From Deltaproteobacteria bacterium (lineage in GTDB: Bacteria; Desulfobacterota; GWC2-55-46), in contig JACRET010000002.1 of the NCBI GenBank assembly GCA_016218105.1, positions 17,350 through 81,349 on the forward strand: DNA of 64,000 nt, given 5' to 3'. Within the stretch, counting starts at the first letter, position 1; each line of letters begins with the position of its first letter. The notes beneath the pieces are model-generated. The model searched no databases. It saw only the letters and a program-made list of their open reading frames with translations, and was not told the origin of the DNA. The position numbers were made by a program, and so were the translations under genes. Below are positions 6,975 through 15,842 of this stretch, in pieces.

Positions 6975-9683
6975 CTACTTTTCCTCCGCCGCCTTCGCCT
7001 CTTCAAGCCATTTGTGGAAGTGGAATTTTACAAGCAATCTGAAGAATTCGCCCTCGGAGTTTATCATCTCATAAATGACCATCGGGGTGTTAGCCTCAAA
7101 GCCCTTAAATACGACCTCGCCGCTTCTGTAGAACGCCTCAATCCGCTCAACCCCTTTTACGGCCTCTATCCCGAACCGGAACTCAAGCGTTGACGATGGA
7201 AAGAAGTATTGCTCCTGTATCGCGGGATCAAGCTCCCCGGCATCGACCGTCTTCTTGAAGAAAAACTTCGACCCGCGGGTCTCTTTTATATACGCCTCAA
7301 GGGCGTTGATGGAGAGGGCCTGTCCTTTGTTATAGATATCCGTATTGGATGATATGAGCCTTAAGGAGCTGAACGTCTCTCCGGCGACGATCCTTTTAAG
7401 GTCGCTGTAGAATTCATTCGCCATTATCTGGGTCAGGGCCTGGGCGTTTTGCGGCTTTGCGTTTGTTATAAGTTTCTCAAAGGCGCTGTCGAGTTCAGGC
7501 GGTATCTTTACCGAATACACCCGGTCTATGTAAACGTCAAACGGATATTTTACCTTCTGTCTTTTTTTGTTTTTTTCGTTCTCAAGGAGAACCTCAAGCT
7601 TCGCCCTGACCATCGGATTTCTGAACGTGCCGCGTGACGCCTCGTTGATCTTCTCTCCGATGGCGACCTTGACCGTATCGGAGAACCCTTCCCTGGATTC
7701 AATTACCGTAGTCTCGGCCTTTGCCCCGTATGAGATGAAAAGCCCCGCCTCAAGCTCGTTTTTGATGGCTGCTTCCAACTCGTCCCTGTATGTGTTCTCA
7801 AGCCTGTGCTCTTCTTCACCCAATGCGACGAGTTTCGACTCAACGCCCGGCTCTTTTTTTTCGAGGGCCTTGTTGAGTTCAGCCCTTTTCTGCTTCAGGG
7901 CTTCTTTCTTCTCCTCGAATAACGTATGAACCTCTTCGAGTATCTCGTCATCCTTCCTTGGCGGGAGCTTTTGCATCAGCTGGTCCCTGTACCGCCTTAT
8001 GATGACCTGAATATCCCTTGCGAGGGCGACAAGGTATGTGACCCCCCCGGAAAAGATAGCCGCGTCGCCCGGAAGATTCGTGAGGTTTATGCCGCGCTCA
8101 TCCGATACCACTCCCATCCCGGCGCTGTACTGGCTGGCGGCGTTAAGGATGGGCCGGTAGAAGTACTCCTTCATGAACTCGGCCATGGCTATCTCCTTTA
8201 CCTTGAGCGTCTTCCTGGTAAAGTCCTTCATGTCTATGAAGAGCTGGCCTTCTTCTTCGGTAGTGAGGGTCTTGAGTATCGGCCTTTCATCGGTAGAGAA
8301 CCGGTAGAGCCTGCCTTTGTTATACTCCTCGACGAGCATGTTCTGGTTGTATTCACCGCGCCGGTCGGCAAGGTAAGACCTCATAAGGCCTTCAAACCTT
8401 TCTATGCGGTCGTCGAACCGGCAGGCGTAATAACCTTCTATGACCGGTATTATCGACTCAAATTCCTTTTTGGAGCTTTTTAACAGGGAGCCAAACATCG
8501 ATTTCTTGCCGGTCAAAAGGGACTGCAGGGATGAAATCGCCCCGGACCTTTGCGCGTCCTGAGTGAATTTTCTTTTAATTTCCTCAAGCGCCTTTATAAG
8601 CGTCGCGGCGGTCTTATGGTCTGAGAGGACGTTTCTTATCAGTCTGTCTTCATTCAGCAGTTCATAGAGTATCGACTGCGCCTCTGTGCCGGGGATGTCG
8701 AACCCGGTCAGATATCTGAGCGCCTCTTCCCTGAACCGCACGATTTCGTACTGGGTTTTGAGCATATCGAGGAGGTCTGACTGGCCCTTTATCGCGTCGG
8801 ACGCGGAACCGATGAGCTGCTGAGAAGACAGGTCAGGGGCAAGGTCAGGGATGAGTTTTGATAAGGCGTCGTATGTTTCAGTATTGATCCCGTAAGGGTT
8901 CAGGGTAAGGGACAGGAGATTTTGAGGTATGGAGAGAAGAGATTTCGGGACGACAGCGGAGGTAAGGAGCGTGTCTATGGAGCTGCTATAGCAGGTTGCC
9001 CCCTGGGCCTTGAGATTATCAAGCGTCGACCTTAAGCTCGCCTTGAGGGCCGTGAAGATCGCCATGCCCACGGCAAGGTCTATTTTTTCATAGCTCAAGC
9101 CTTTGATCCTCAAGCCCTTGATCTTTTCTTTATTCTTCTTGACCGCGCTGATGATGGATAGGAGCGCAAGATACGATGTCTTCTCTTCGCCTCCGTGCCA
9201 GGCCTCATCCTTCAGGGATTTTTCGATTATCCCGGAAGTCCATTTCAAGAACTTCTTCCCGTGGCCGTCGCCTGAAAGCCAGCCTGAAAGCAGGTTGCTG
9301 TCAAGATAGGGGGTCGTCTCTATTATCGCCTCAGCCAGCCTCTTCTCGATCGAATCGGATATGAAGATATCCGTCCTGAAGGACTTATCTTTTATGAACG
9401 TTGTCGTGAAGAGCACAGGGGCGGCGTCTTTGCGGCCCTCTGCCGAGGGAGGCTCGTAACGCTTTATCATCAGCGCTACAAGGGCCTGGATGGCCTTTTC
9501 TATGACGGCTTCGTCATCGGCTCCCATATGGAACGGGATCTTGAGTTCCGGCATCGTCTCGCCGTGCTTGAAACGAAGCGATTTCGGCTCCAGCGTCCAG
9601 GGCTTGCCGTTTGGCACGTCAAGGCGCATCTTGATAAGCGCGTCGAGCGCCGAAAGGCGTTCTTTGTTATAGCCGTCAGACAT
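6975..9683 (-). CDS. Large hypothetical protein with divergent class III nucleotide-cyclase-like core
   Basis: This is a 902-residue soluble protein with no signal peptide. I do not recognise the first ~470 residues, which are mostly helical. Numbering from the in-frame GTG two codons upstream, the middle shows class III cyclase landmarks. QLFIDMKDFT (482-491) resembles the first metal-Asp strand. LPGDAAIFSG (539-548) resembles the GD hairpin. GLFISYG (649-655) and VAIGEKINEASRG (675-687) resemble the IGxxVNxAsR segment. Between the second and third lies a charged coiled coil (about 575-645) not normally found there. The last ~200 residues are unassigned. I chose ATG at 9683 because AGCAGG sits five bases upstream; the GTG at 9689 would abut that site. 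The cyclase reading is inference and the activity is unproven. Confidence 0.75.
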   Translation of the reverse strand: MSDGYNKERLSALDALIKMRLDVPNGKPWTLEPKSLRFKHGETMPELKIPFHMGADDEAVIEKAIQALVALMIKRYEPPSAEGRKDAAPVLFTTTFIKDKSFRTDIFISDSIEKRLAEAIIETTPYLDSNLLSGWLSGDGHGKKFLKWTSGIIEKSLKDEAWHGGEEKTSYLALLSIISAVKKNKEKIKGLRIKGLSYEKIDLAVGMAIFTALKASLRSTLDNLKAQGATCYSSSIDTLLTSAVVPKSLLSIPQNLLSLTLNPYGINTETYDALSKLIPDLAPDLSSQQLIGSASDAIKGQSDLLDMLKTQYEIVRFREEALRYLTGFDIPGTEAQSILYELLNEDRLIRNVLSDHKTAATLIKALEEIKRKFTQDAQRSGAISSLQSLLTGKKSMFGSLLKSSKKEFESIIPVIEGYYACRFDDRIERFEGLMRSYLADRRGEYNQNMLVEEYNKGRLYRFSTDERPILKTLTTEEEGQLFIDMKDFTRKTLKVKEIAMAEFMKEYFYRPILNAASQYSAGMGVVSDERGINLTNLPGDAAIFSGGVTYLVALARDIQVIIRRYRDQLMQKLPPRKDDEILEEVHTLFEEKKEALKQKRAELNKALEKKEPGVESKLVALGEEEHRLENTYRDELEAAIKNELEAGLFISYGAKAETTVIESREGFSDTVKVAIGEKINEASRGTFRNPMVRAKLEVLLENEKNKKRQKVKYPFDVYIDRVYSVKIPPELDSAFEKLITNAKPQNAQALTQIMANEFYSDLKRIVAGETFSSLRLISSNTDIYNKGQALSINALEAYIKETRGSKFFFKKTVDAGELDPAIQEQYFFPSSTLEFRFGIEAVKGVERIEAFYRSGEVVFKGFEANTPMVIYEMINSEGEFFRLLVKFHFHKWLEEAKAAEEK

Positions 9684-9885
9684 GGGCACCTGCTTTTTTT
9701 ATGAAAATCATATGGATTTCAGTACTTTTTTAAAGCTTATAATAAATAAGAGGTTAAATCAAGGGCGCAAGTCACAAAGGATAATCCTTGTATGTTCCTT
9801 TCAAAATAGTTAAAATAACGTAGTTCTGACGGCAGGTTACAAAATCCTTAAAACTTAGGGACGTCTCTCCGGGCAGAGGGGCTTC

Positions 9886-11814
9886 TTGATCATACGGTCT
9901 ATGGCAAAGATACAGTCAAAGAGCATTGAACCTGTTGACATATTTGAGGATTATGGTTTTATTGCGGCCGTACTGCTTATACCGGTCATTTCTTTTGTAA
10001 TCTACTCCAATACCTTCTCATCACCTTTCCAGTTCGACGATTACCTGTATGTGATCTCCTACAACAAGAATCACCCCTTGAGCAGCTTCTGGCCGCCTAC
10101 GGGCTCAAGGTATTTCACCTATCTTACTTTCGCGCTCAACTACAGCTTCGGCGGGCTTGGCACCTTCGGGTACCACCTCGTCAACGTCCTGATACACAGT
10201 CTTAACGGGATAGGGGTATATCTCCTGGTTCGCGAGACATCCAAAACCCCTCTGCTTGAAGGTTCGGGGATTCCGGCTGGGAGCATCGCCCTGCTGTCAT
10301 CCGTCATCTTCACGGCGCACCCGGTACAGACGGAGGCGATAACATACGTCACTCAGAGGTTTGCCTCCCTGGCCACCTTGTTTTACATCTTTTCCCTGCT
10401 GGCGTTCATACGATGGAGGCGCTCGGCAGAAGGGGCGCCGAAGCGGATCTTATTTTATGCCGCCGCGCTGGTTCTGGCCGTTATAGCTCAGAAGACAAAA
10501 GAGATAACGTTCACGCTCCCCTTTATGATGCTCTTTTTTGAACTCGTGTTTTTTAAGGGAGGGTCGATTGGAAAAAGGGTTCTCCGCCTCGTCCCTTTCC
10601 TGCTCACCTTGCTGATAATACCGCTTACGATGTACGGCCTTGACGCCTTTCTCTGGGGAGGGGAGGGGGCGATAGGCGATGAGGTGCGCAATCTTCAATT
10701 AAGAGACCTCCATAATATTTCGAGGCACGATTATCTTATAACACAGTTCAGGGTAGTCGTGACTTATCTAAGGCTCCTCGTCCTTCCCGTAAACCAGAAC
10801 CTCGATTACGACTATCCGATGTTCCGGACTTTTTTTGATCCGGAGGTCGTCGCGTCGTTTGTTTTCCTTCTGCTCTTCTTCTCCCTGGGGTCATATCTGA
10901 TATGGAGGGCTTTGAAAAAAAACGGCGGCTACGGCGCCCTCGCGGGGTTCGGCATAATCTGGTTCTTCGTCACGATATCGATAGAGTCTTCCATAATCCC
11001 CATAAAAGACATTATCTTCGAGCACAGGCTCTATCTCCCGAGCCCGGGGATGGCGATAGCGTTCAGCTCTTTTGCCCTTTTTCTTGCGGGCCTGTTCAAG
11101 GCGCGCTTCGGGCTTAAGGCCTCCTCCTCTGCGGTTACGATAGCCCTCTTGCTGGTAACGGCCGCGCCGCTTGGGGCGGCGTCATACGTAAGGAACAAGG
11201 TTTGGGTGAACGAGATAAGATTGTTCGAGGATATCGTCAGGAAGAGCCCGAAAAAAGAACGTGTCAGGTACAACCTGGCGTGGGTATACCAGGTTAGAGG
11301 CAAGAAGGAAAAGGCGATCGAGCAGTACAAGGAAAGCATAAAGCTCGAGCCTAACAAGGACAAGTCGCACTACAATGCCGCGCTCATATACCAATCCATG
11401 AACGACAACGTTAACGCGATAGCTCATTTCAAGGAGGCGGTGAGGATAAGCCCGAAGAACGCCGTAGCTTACTACAACATGGCCGCGAGCTATGTTGAGA
11501 TGGGGGATCGACCCGCGGCGATCGAATGCTACAAGGAGGCGATCCGCATAAACCCCGGATATGAGGACGCGCAGTATAATATCGGTTGGATGTACAAAGA
11601 GGCGGGGGATCTGAAGAAGGCTGAAGCCCACTTCCTCGCCGCCTCGGCCTTAAATCCGGCAAACGCCGATGCCCGCTATAACCTGGGGCTTATATACAGG
11701 AAGCTTGGGATGAGGGACAGGGCGATCGATGAATTTGCCGCTGTGTTGCGGATAGACCCGGCATACGCCGCGGCAGAAACCGAGCTGAATAAAATAAAGT
11801 CAAGGCCAAGATGA
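9886..11814 (+). CDS. TMTC-like membrane glycosyltransferase with five C-terminal TPRs (paralogue 1)
   Basis: This 642-residue protein has about ten hydrophobic segments and then five TPR units from about residue 455 (each of the YNLAWVYQ...AIEQYKESIKLEP type). The first periplasmic loop has PFQFDDYLYV, matching the Asp-containing first loop of GT-C enzymes. Later landmarks are YHLVNVLIHSLN, AHPVQTEAITYV and KTKEITFTLP. Eukaryotic TMTC proteins with this layout are dolichyl-P-mannose O-mannosyltransferases; bacterial members are presumed lipid-linked-sugar protein glycosyltransferases. The TTG start at 9886 has AGAGGGG four bases upstream; an ATG at 9901 is the alternative. It is the first of five tandem paralogues and the most diverged of them. 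Confidence 0.88.
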   Translation: MIIRSMAKIQSKSIEPVDIFEDYGFIAAVLLIPVISFVIYSNTFSSPFQFDDYLYVISYNKNHPLSSFWPPTGSRYFTYLTFALNYSFGGLGTFGYHLVNVLIHSLNGIGVYLLVRETSKTPLLEGSGIPAGSIALLSSVIFTAHPVQTEAITYVTQRFASLATLFYIFSLLAFIRWRRSAEGAPKRILFYAAALVLAVIAQKTKEITFTLPFMMLFFELVFFKGGSIGKRVLRLVPFLLTLLIIPLTMYGLDAFLWGGEGAIGDEVRNLQLRDLHNISRHDYLITQFRVVVTYLRLLVLPVNQNLDYDYPMFRTFFDPEVVASFVFLLLFFSLGSYLIWRALKKNGGYGALAGFGIIWFFVTISIESSIIPIKDIIFEHRLYLPSPGMAIAFSSFALFLAGLFKARFGLKASSSAVTIALLLVTAAPLGAASYVRNKVWVNEIRLFEDIVRKSPKKERVRYNLAWVYQVRGKKEKAIEQYKESIKLEPNKDKSHYNAALIYQSMNDNVNAIAHFKEAVRISPKNAVAYYNMAASYVEMGDRPAAIECYKEAIRINPGYEDAQYNIGWMYKEAGDLKKAEAHFLAASALNPANADARYNLGLIYRKLGMRDRAIDEFAAVLRIDPAYAAAETELNKIKSRPR

Positions 11815-13361
11815 GCGCTCACAGGCTGCATACCCTCGGAGCGGCCCTTATAATAGCCGCGGCCGCCTTCGCCGTATACGGGCAGACGCTTAAGAACGGC
11901 TTTGTCTATGACGACAACCACATAATCCTCGCCAATATCTGGGTGACTGATTTTAAATACGTACCGGAGATACTTACCTCATCCACGATCTTCGCCGACC
12001 CATTAAGGTCGGCCTCCAATACATACAGGCCTTTTCTTTTTATCCTCTTCGCTATAGAGCATTTTCTTTTCGGTTTTAATGCCCTGGGTTTCCATCTTTT
12101 AAATGTCATTCTGCATGCGTTAAACGGGATACTGGTGTTTGCCGCCGCGTCGTTTCTTCTTTCCGAAAGTAATGCGAACATAGTGGAGGCAAGGGACAGG
12201 CGCTCCTACGCGGTATTCCATAACCTCTTTCCGCCGCTTCTGGCGGGACTGGTATTTGTCCTCCATCCGGTCAATTCCGAGGTCGCGAACTGGGTCTCCG
12301 CCACAGCCGAGCTTTCTTTCACGTTCTTGTTCCTCATAGCCTTTTATCTTTATGTCAGGGGCGGACGGGTCAGGCTAGGCCTTTCGATCGCGTGCTTTTT
12401 CTCCGCCCTCCTTTTCAAAGAGCCCGCCATAGTGCTGCCGGCCTTGCTTGCGGCCTACGACATTATAAGGAAAGGAAGGGCCGCTGTCAGGTGCATTAAA
12501 GCGTATATCCTTTTCGGCGTTGCCGCCTCCATTTACATGGTTATAAGGACTGCGGCGGTCGGCGGCATCGTCCACCAGAAAAAGATAGTGTTTTCGTTTT
12601 ATGAGACCGTCATCAATATCTTCCCTCTTATAGCGCACTATCTGAGCAAGCTTCTTTACCCGGCGGGGCTGAACGTGCTTTATGAGTTTCACCCCGCGCA
12701 TGCGATAACAGACCCGAGGGCGCTCGCAGGCATTCTGGCGGCCGCTGTTTTTGCTTATCTGATATTCATATGGCGGGATAAGGTGGTCTCCACCGCCCTT
12801 GTATTGGCGGCGCTGCCGATACTGCCTGTGCTTTATATACCGGCGCTGTCTTCCGCGGCCGTGGCTGACAGGTATCTGTATCTTCCGTCCGCGGGGTTCG
12901 CGTTGATCATTGCCTATGCGGCGCGTAGGTTTCTTTCGCCTGGCATTGGAAGCAGTGGAGGAGGCTTCAAGGCGGCAGCGGCCCTCTTCATCTCAGCCGC
13001 GCTTTTATTTTCCTATTCAGCCGCGGATTTAAAGAGAAGCCTGGCCTGGAGGAGCGATTATACGCTCTGGGCCGATACCCTTGAAAAATCTCCCAGAAAC
13101 CCGAACGCCCATTATAACTTCGCATGGTCGAGCCAGGGGAGGGGAGATGTAAAAAGCGCGATCGTTCATTATAAGGAGGCTATCAGGCTCGCTCCGGCGG
13201 GGGCGGCTGACGCCCATTATAACCTCGGGATAATCTATACCAACCAGTTCATGCTCGACGAGGCCCTGTCAGAATTCCAGGAAACCTTGAGCCTGAACCC
13301 GGGGTATGCCGACGCCAAAGAGGGCATGAACAAAGCCCTGATGCTTAAGAATCAGGATTGA
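11811..13361 (+). CDS. TMTC-like membrane glycosyltransferase with two TPRs (paralogue 2)
   Basis: This 516-residue protein starts inside the previous stop (ATGA overlap), so translation is coupled. The first loop has NGFVYDDNHIILANIW, with the paired Asp expected for a GT-C active site. FHLLNVILHALNGILVF, LHPVNSEVANWVSATAEL and LLFKEPAIVLP follow, conserved with the other copies. About nine or ten membrane segments precede only two TPR units (HYNFAWSSQ..., HYNLGIIYT...). Variation in TPR number among copies, over a nearly constant membrane part, suggests that the repeats select partners or substrates while the catalytic step is shared. Confidence 0.88.
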   Translation: MSAHRLHTLGAALIIAAAAFAVYGQTLKNGFVYDDNHIILANIWVTDFKYVPEILTSSTIFADPLRSASNTYRPFLFILFAIEHFLFGFNALGFHLLNVILHALNGILVFAAASFLLSESNANIVEARDRRSYAVFHNLFPPLLAGLVFVLHPVNSEVANWVSATAELSFTFLFLIAFYLYVRGGRVRLGLSIACFFSALLFKEPAIVLPALLAAYDIIRKGRAAVRCIKAYILFGVAASIYMVIRTAAVGGIVHQKKIVFSFYETVINIFPLIAHYLSKLLYPAGLNVLYEFHPAHAITDPRALAGILAAAVFAYLIFIWRDKVVSTALVLAALPILPVLYIPALSSAAVADRYLYLPSAGFALIIAYAARRFLSPGIGSSGGGFKAAAALFISAALLFSYSAADLKRSLAWRSDYTLWADTLEKSPRNPNAHYNFAWSSQGRGDVKSAIVHYKEAIRLAPAGAADAHYNLGIIYTNQFMLDEALSEFQETLSLNPGYADAKEGMNKALMLKNQD

Positions 13362-13362
13362 A

Positions 13363-15075
13363 ATGATCAGGAAAGAATCTTCGTTCGATAAGTATTCTCT
13401 GATAGCCGCGGCATTGGTCTTTTTTATTTCAGCAGGCGTATATCTCATAACGCTGGCAAACGGCTTTGTATATGACGACCATACGCAGGTACTGGGGAAC
13501 CTGTGGACGACCGGCGTTCAATACATCCCCCGGATATTCACGTCCTCCCTATGGGCCTACGACAACCAGGCCTCAAACACATACAGGCCGATGATGCATC
13601 TTATTCTCATGGCGGAGCGCCATATCTTCGGATTGGAGCCGTGGGGATATCATCTGGTAAACGTAGTACTGCATTCCCTGAATGCCGTGCTCGTCTTTAT
13701 GACAGCGGCCTTGATTTTAAAGGAGACAGACCAGCTCCCCAGGGTCTTCCCCGGCGGGGCGCGGGTGCTGCCTTTCAAACTCGATTCGAAGATGACGGGC
13801 AGGATACCCGCGCTCTTTACGGGGCTCCTCTTCGCACTCCATCCGGTAAATACAGAGGCCGTAGCATGGGTCTCCGCCGTGACGGAGCTTTCGTTCACCT
13901 GCTTCCTCATCTTGTCGTTTTACCTCTACGCGAAGTACGCTGAGAGTAAAACGAAAGCCGCCTTGCCATACGTCCTTTCGCTGGTATTCTTTGCCGCGGC
14001 CTTGCTGAGCAAAGAGACGGCAATAGTACTGCCCGCGGCCATATTAGCGTATGACCTTTCTAAAAACGGTTGGACCGCGGTAAAAGGCCGCTGGAGAGGC
14101 TATCTGGGCTTTTTTTTAACCGCATCCGCATACATGGCCGTAAGGACGTTTTCCGTAGGCGGCATTATCCATCATAAGCAGATATCGCTTTCAGGCTATG
14201 AGCTTGTAATCAACGTATTCCCGCTGATATTCAAATATTTTCAGAAGCTTGTTTATCCATCGGGGCTTAACGCCCTTTATGAGCTTAAGTACGCGCACTC
14301 GGCGTCAGAACCCGCTGTAATGGCCGGCATGATAATCTTATCCGCTTTTCTTGCCGCCTTCATCCTGTTCCGTGGCAATAAGGTCGTCTCTGTAAGCCTC
14401 GCCTTTATGGGGCTACCGCTTCTTCCGGTGCTCTATATACCGGCGCTCTCTACCTCCGCCTTCGCTGACAGGTACCTCTATCTGCCATCGATAGGTTTTT
14501 CACTGCTCCTTGGATACGCGATAGAGGGCGGGCTTTCCTATGCCAGAAAAAGGGGCGGCTACAGCTGCTGGAGGATGTTTAAAAACAGCACGGGGCCGCT
14601 TTGTCTCGTCATAATAACGGCCCCCGCCGTTATCTCCACAGTTTACGCCGCCGGGACTATATCGAGGTCGATGGCCTGGAAAGACGACCTTACGCTCTGG
14701 GCCGATACGGTTCAGAAATCCCCTTCAAGCAAATATGCCCATTACAATCTCGCGCTCGCCTACCAGAATAGCGGTGATATCGACAATGCCGTCTCAGAGT
14801 TCAAGGAAGCCCTCAGGTTCGATCCATCGTATGAGAGCGCCCATTACAATCTGGCTTGGTGTTACCAATCCAAAAATGATAACATAAGCGCGGTCCTCCA
14901 TTACAGGGAAGCGCTCAAGATAAATCCCGGTTCAGCCGATACCCATTATAACCTCGGCCTGATATTCAAAAGCGAATTTCTGCGGGAGGATGCGGCAAGA
15001 GAGTTCATTGAGGCTTTAAGGATAGAGCCGGACTACAAAGAGGCGAGTGAGATGCTCAAGGAACTCTCGATGTAG
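13363..15075 (+). CDS. TMTC-like membrane glycosyltransferase with three TPRs (paralogue 3)
   Basis: This 570-residue protein begins one base after the upstream stop. It shares NGFVYDDHTQVLGNLW, YRPMMHLILMAERHIFG, GYHLVNVVLHSLNAVLVF, LHPVNTEAVAWVSAVTEL and LLSKETAIVLP with its neighbours. The segment from SMAWKDDLTLWADTVQKSP into the TPRs is nearly the same as in paralogue 2 (SLAWRSDYTLWADTLEKSP), pointing to recent tandem duplication. Three TPR units end the protein. As for the other copies, the donor is expected to be a polyprenyl-phosphate sugar, and the catalytic loops face the periplasm. The next gene encodes an enzyme able to make such a donor. Confidence 0.88.
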   Translation: MIRKESSFDKYSLIAAALVFFISAGVYLITLANGFVYDDHTQVLGNLWTTGVQYIPRIFTSSLWAYDNQASNTYRPMMHLILMAERHIFGLEPWGYHLVNVVLHSLNAVLVFMTAALILKETDQLPRVFPGGARVLPFKLDSKMTGRIPALFTGLLFALHPVNTEAVAWVSAVTELSFTCFLILSFYLYAKYAESKTKAALPYVLSLVFFAAALLSKETAIVLPAAILAYDLSKNGWTAVKGRWRGYLGFFLTASAYMAVRTFSVGGIIHHKQISLSGYELVINVFPLIFKYFQKLVYPSGLNALYELKYAHSASEPAVMAGMIILSAFLAAFILFRGNKVVSVSLAFMGLPLLPVLYIPALSTSAFADRYLYLPSIGFSLLLGYAIEGGLSYARKRGGYSCWRMFKNSTGPLCLVIITAPAVISTVYAAGTISRSMAWKDDLTLWADTVQKSPSSKYAHYNLALAYQNSGDIDNAVSEFKEALRFDPSYESAHYNLAWCYQSKNDNISAVLHYREALKINPGSADTHYNLGLIFKSEFLREDAAREFIEALRIEPDYKEASEMLKELSM

Positions 15076-15091
15076 GGCACAAGGTAAGATT

Positions 15092-15835
15092 ATGAAGTCT
15101 TCCGACGGGAAGCTGTCAGTAATAATGCCCGCTTATAACGAGGGCGAGCACATCCGCAGAAATATCGGCGAGACGTGGAAGACGCTTGAGCGCGTCTGGG
15201 GGGACTTTGAGATCATAGTCGTGGATGACGGGAGCCGGGATAACACCTATGAAGAGGCTATGGCCGCCGCGTCTTTGCCTAATGTGGCGGTCATACGCTA
15301 CGATGTGAACAGGGGCAAGGGTGGGGCCCTGAAGGAGGGTTTTAAGGCCGCCAAGGGCGATTACGTGGCCTTTCTGGACGCTGACCTCGACCTTCATCCC
15401 TCTCAGATACCCGCGCTGTTCAAGGCGATGAAAGACAATAAGGCTGAGGCCGTAATAGGCTCCAAACATCATCCCTCGTCAAGCCTCAATTATCCCGTGT
15501 TCAGAAGGATAATCAGCAGGGTATACGCGATAGCGCTTAAAATACTTTTCAGGCTCCCGGTCAGGGACACTCAGACAGGGCTTAAAATATTCAGCTACGA
15601 GGTTTTGCGCCGGGTATTCCCCAGGATCGTCTGCACAAGGTATGCTTACGACCTTGAGATACTGGCGAACGTAAACCGCCTGGGCTACAGGATAGTCGAG
15701 GCGCCGGTCGTGCTTAACTTCCAGAGGGTTAGGAAATGGGGCAGGATCGGGACTAAGGATTTATATCGCGCGGGGGCCGATACCCTGGCGATATTCTACC
15801 GTATGTTCATCAAGAGATATTACGACGGCATCTGA
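15092..15835 (+). CDS. Dpm1-like GT2 polyprenyl-phosphate glycosyltransferase
   Basis: This 247-residue cytoplasmic family 2 glycosyltransferase has PAYNEGEHI, VVDDGSRDNT, the donor-binding NRGKGGALKEG and the metal motif DADLD. It also has TQTGLK, typical of the dolichyl/polyprenyl-phosphate mannose or glucose synthase group. It has no C-terminal membrane anchor. Such enzymes make polyprenyl-P-sugar on the inner leaflet, the donor that GT-C enzymes use on the outer face. Its place in the middle of five TMTC-like genes makes that pairing likely. I start it at ATG 15092, preceded by AAGG. A longer frame from 15047 overlaps paralogue 3 and adds a Cys/Arg-rich stretch foreign to the family. Confidence 0.9.
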   Translation: MKSSDGKLSVIMPAYNEGEHIRRNIGETWKTLERVWGDFEIIVVDDGSRDNTYEEAMAAASLPNVAVIRYDVNRGKGGALKEGFKAAKGDYVAFLDADLDLHPSQIPALFKAMKDNKAEAVIGSKHHPSSSLNYPVFRRIISRVYAIALKILFRLPVRDTQTGLKIFSYEVLRRVFPRIVCTRYAYDLEILANVNRLGYRIVEAPVVLNFQRVRKWGRIGTKDLYRAGADTLAIFYRMFIKRYYDGI

Positions 15836-15842
15836 CCTCTGT

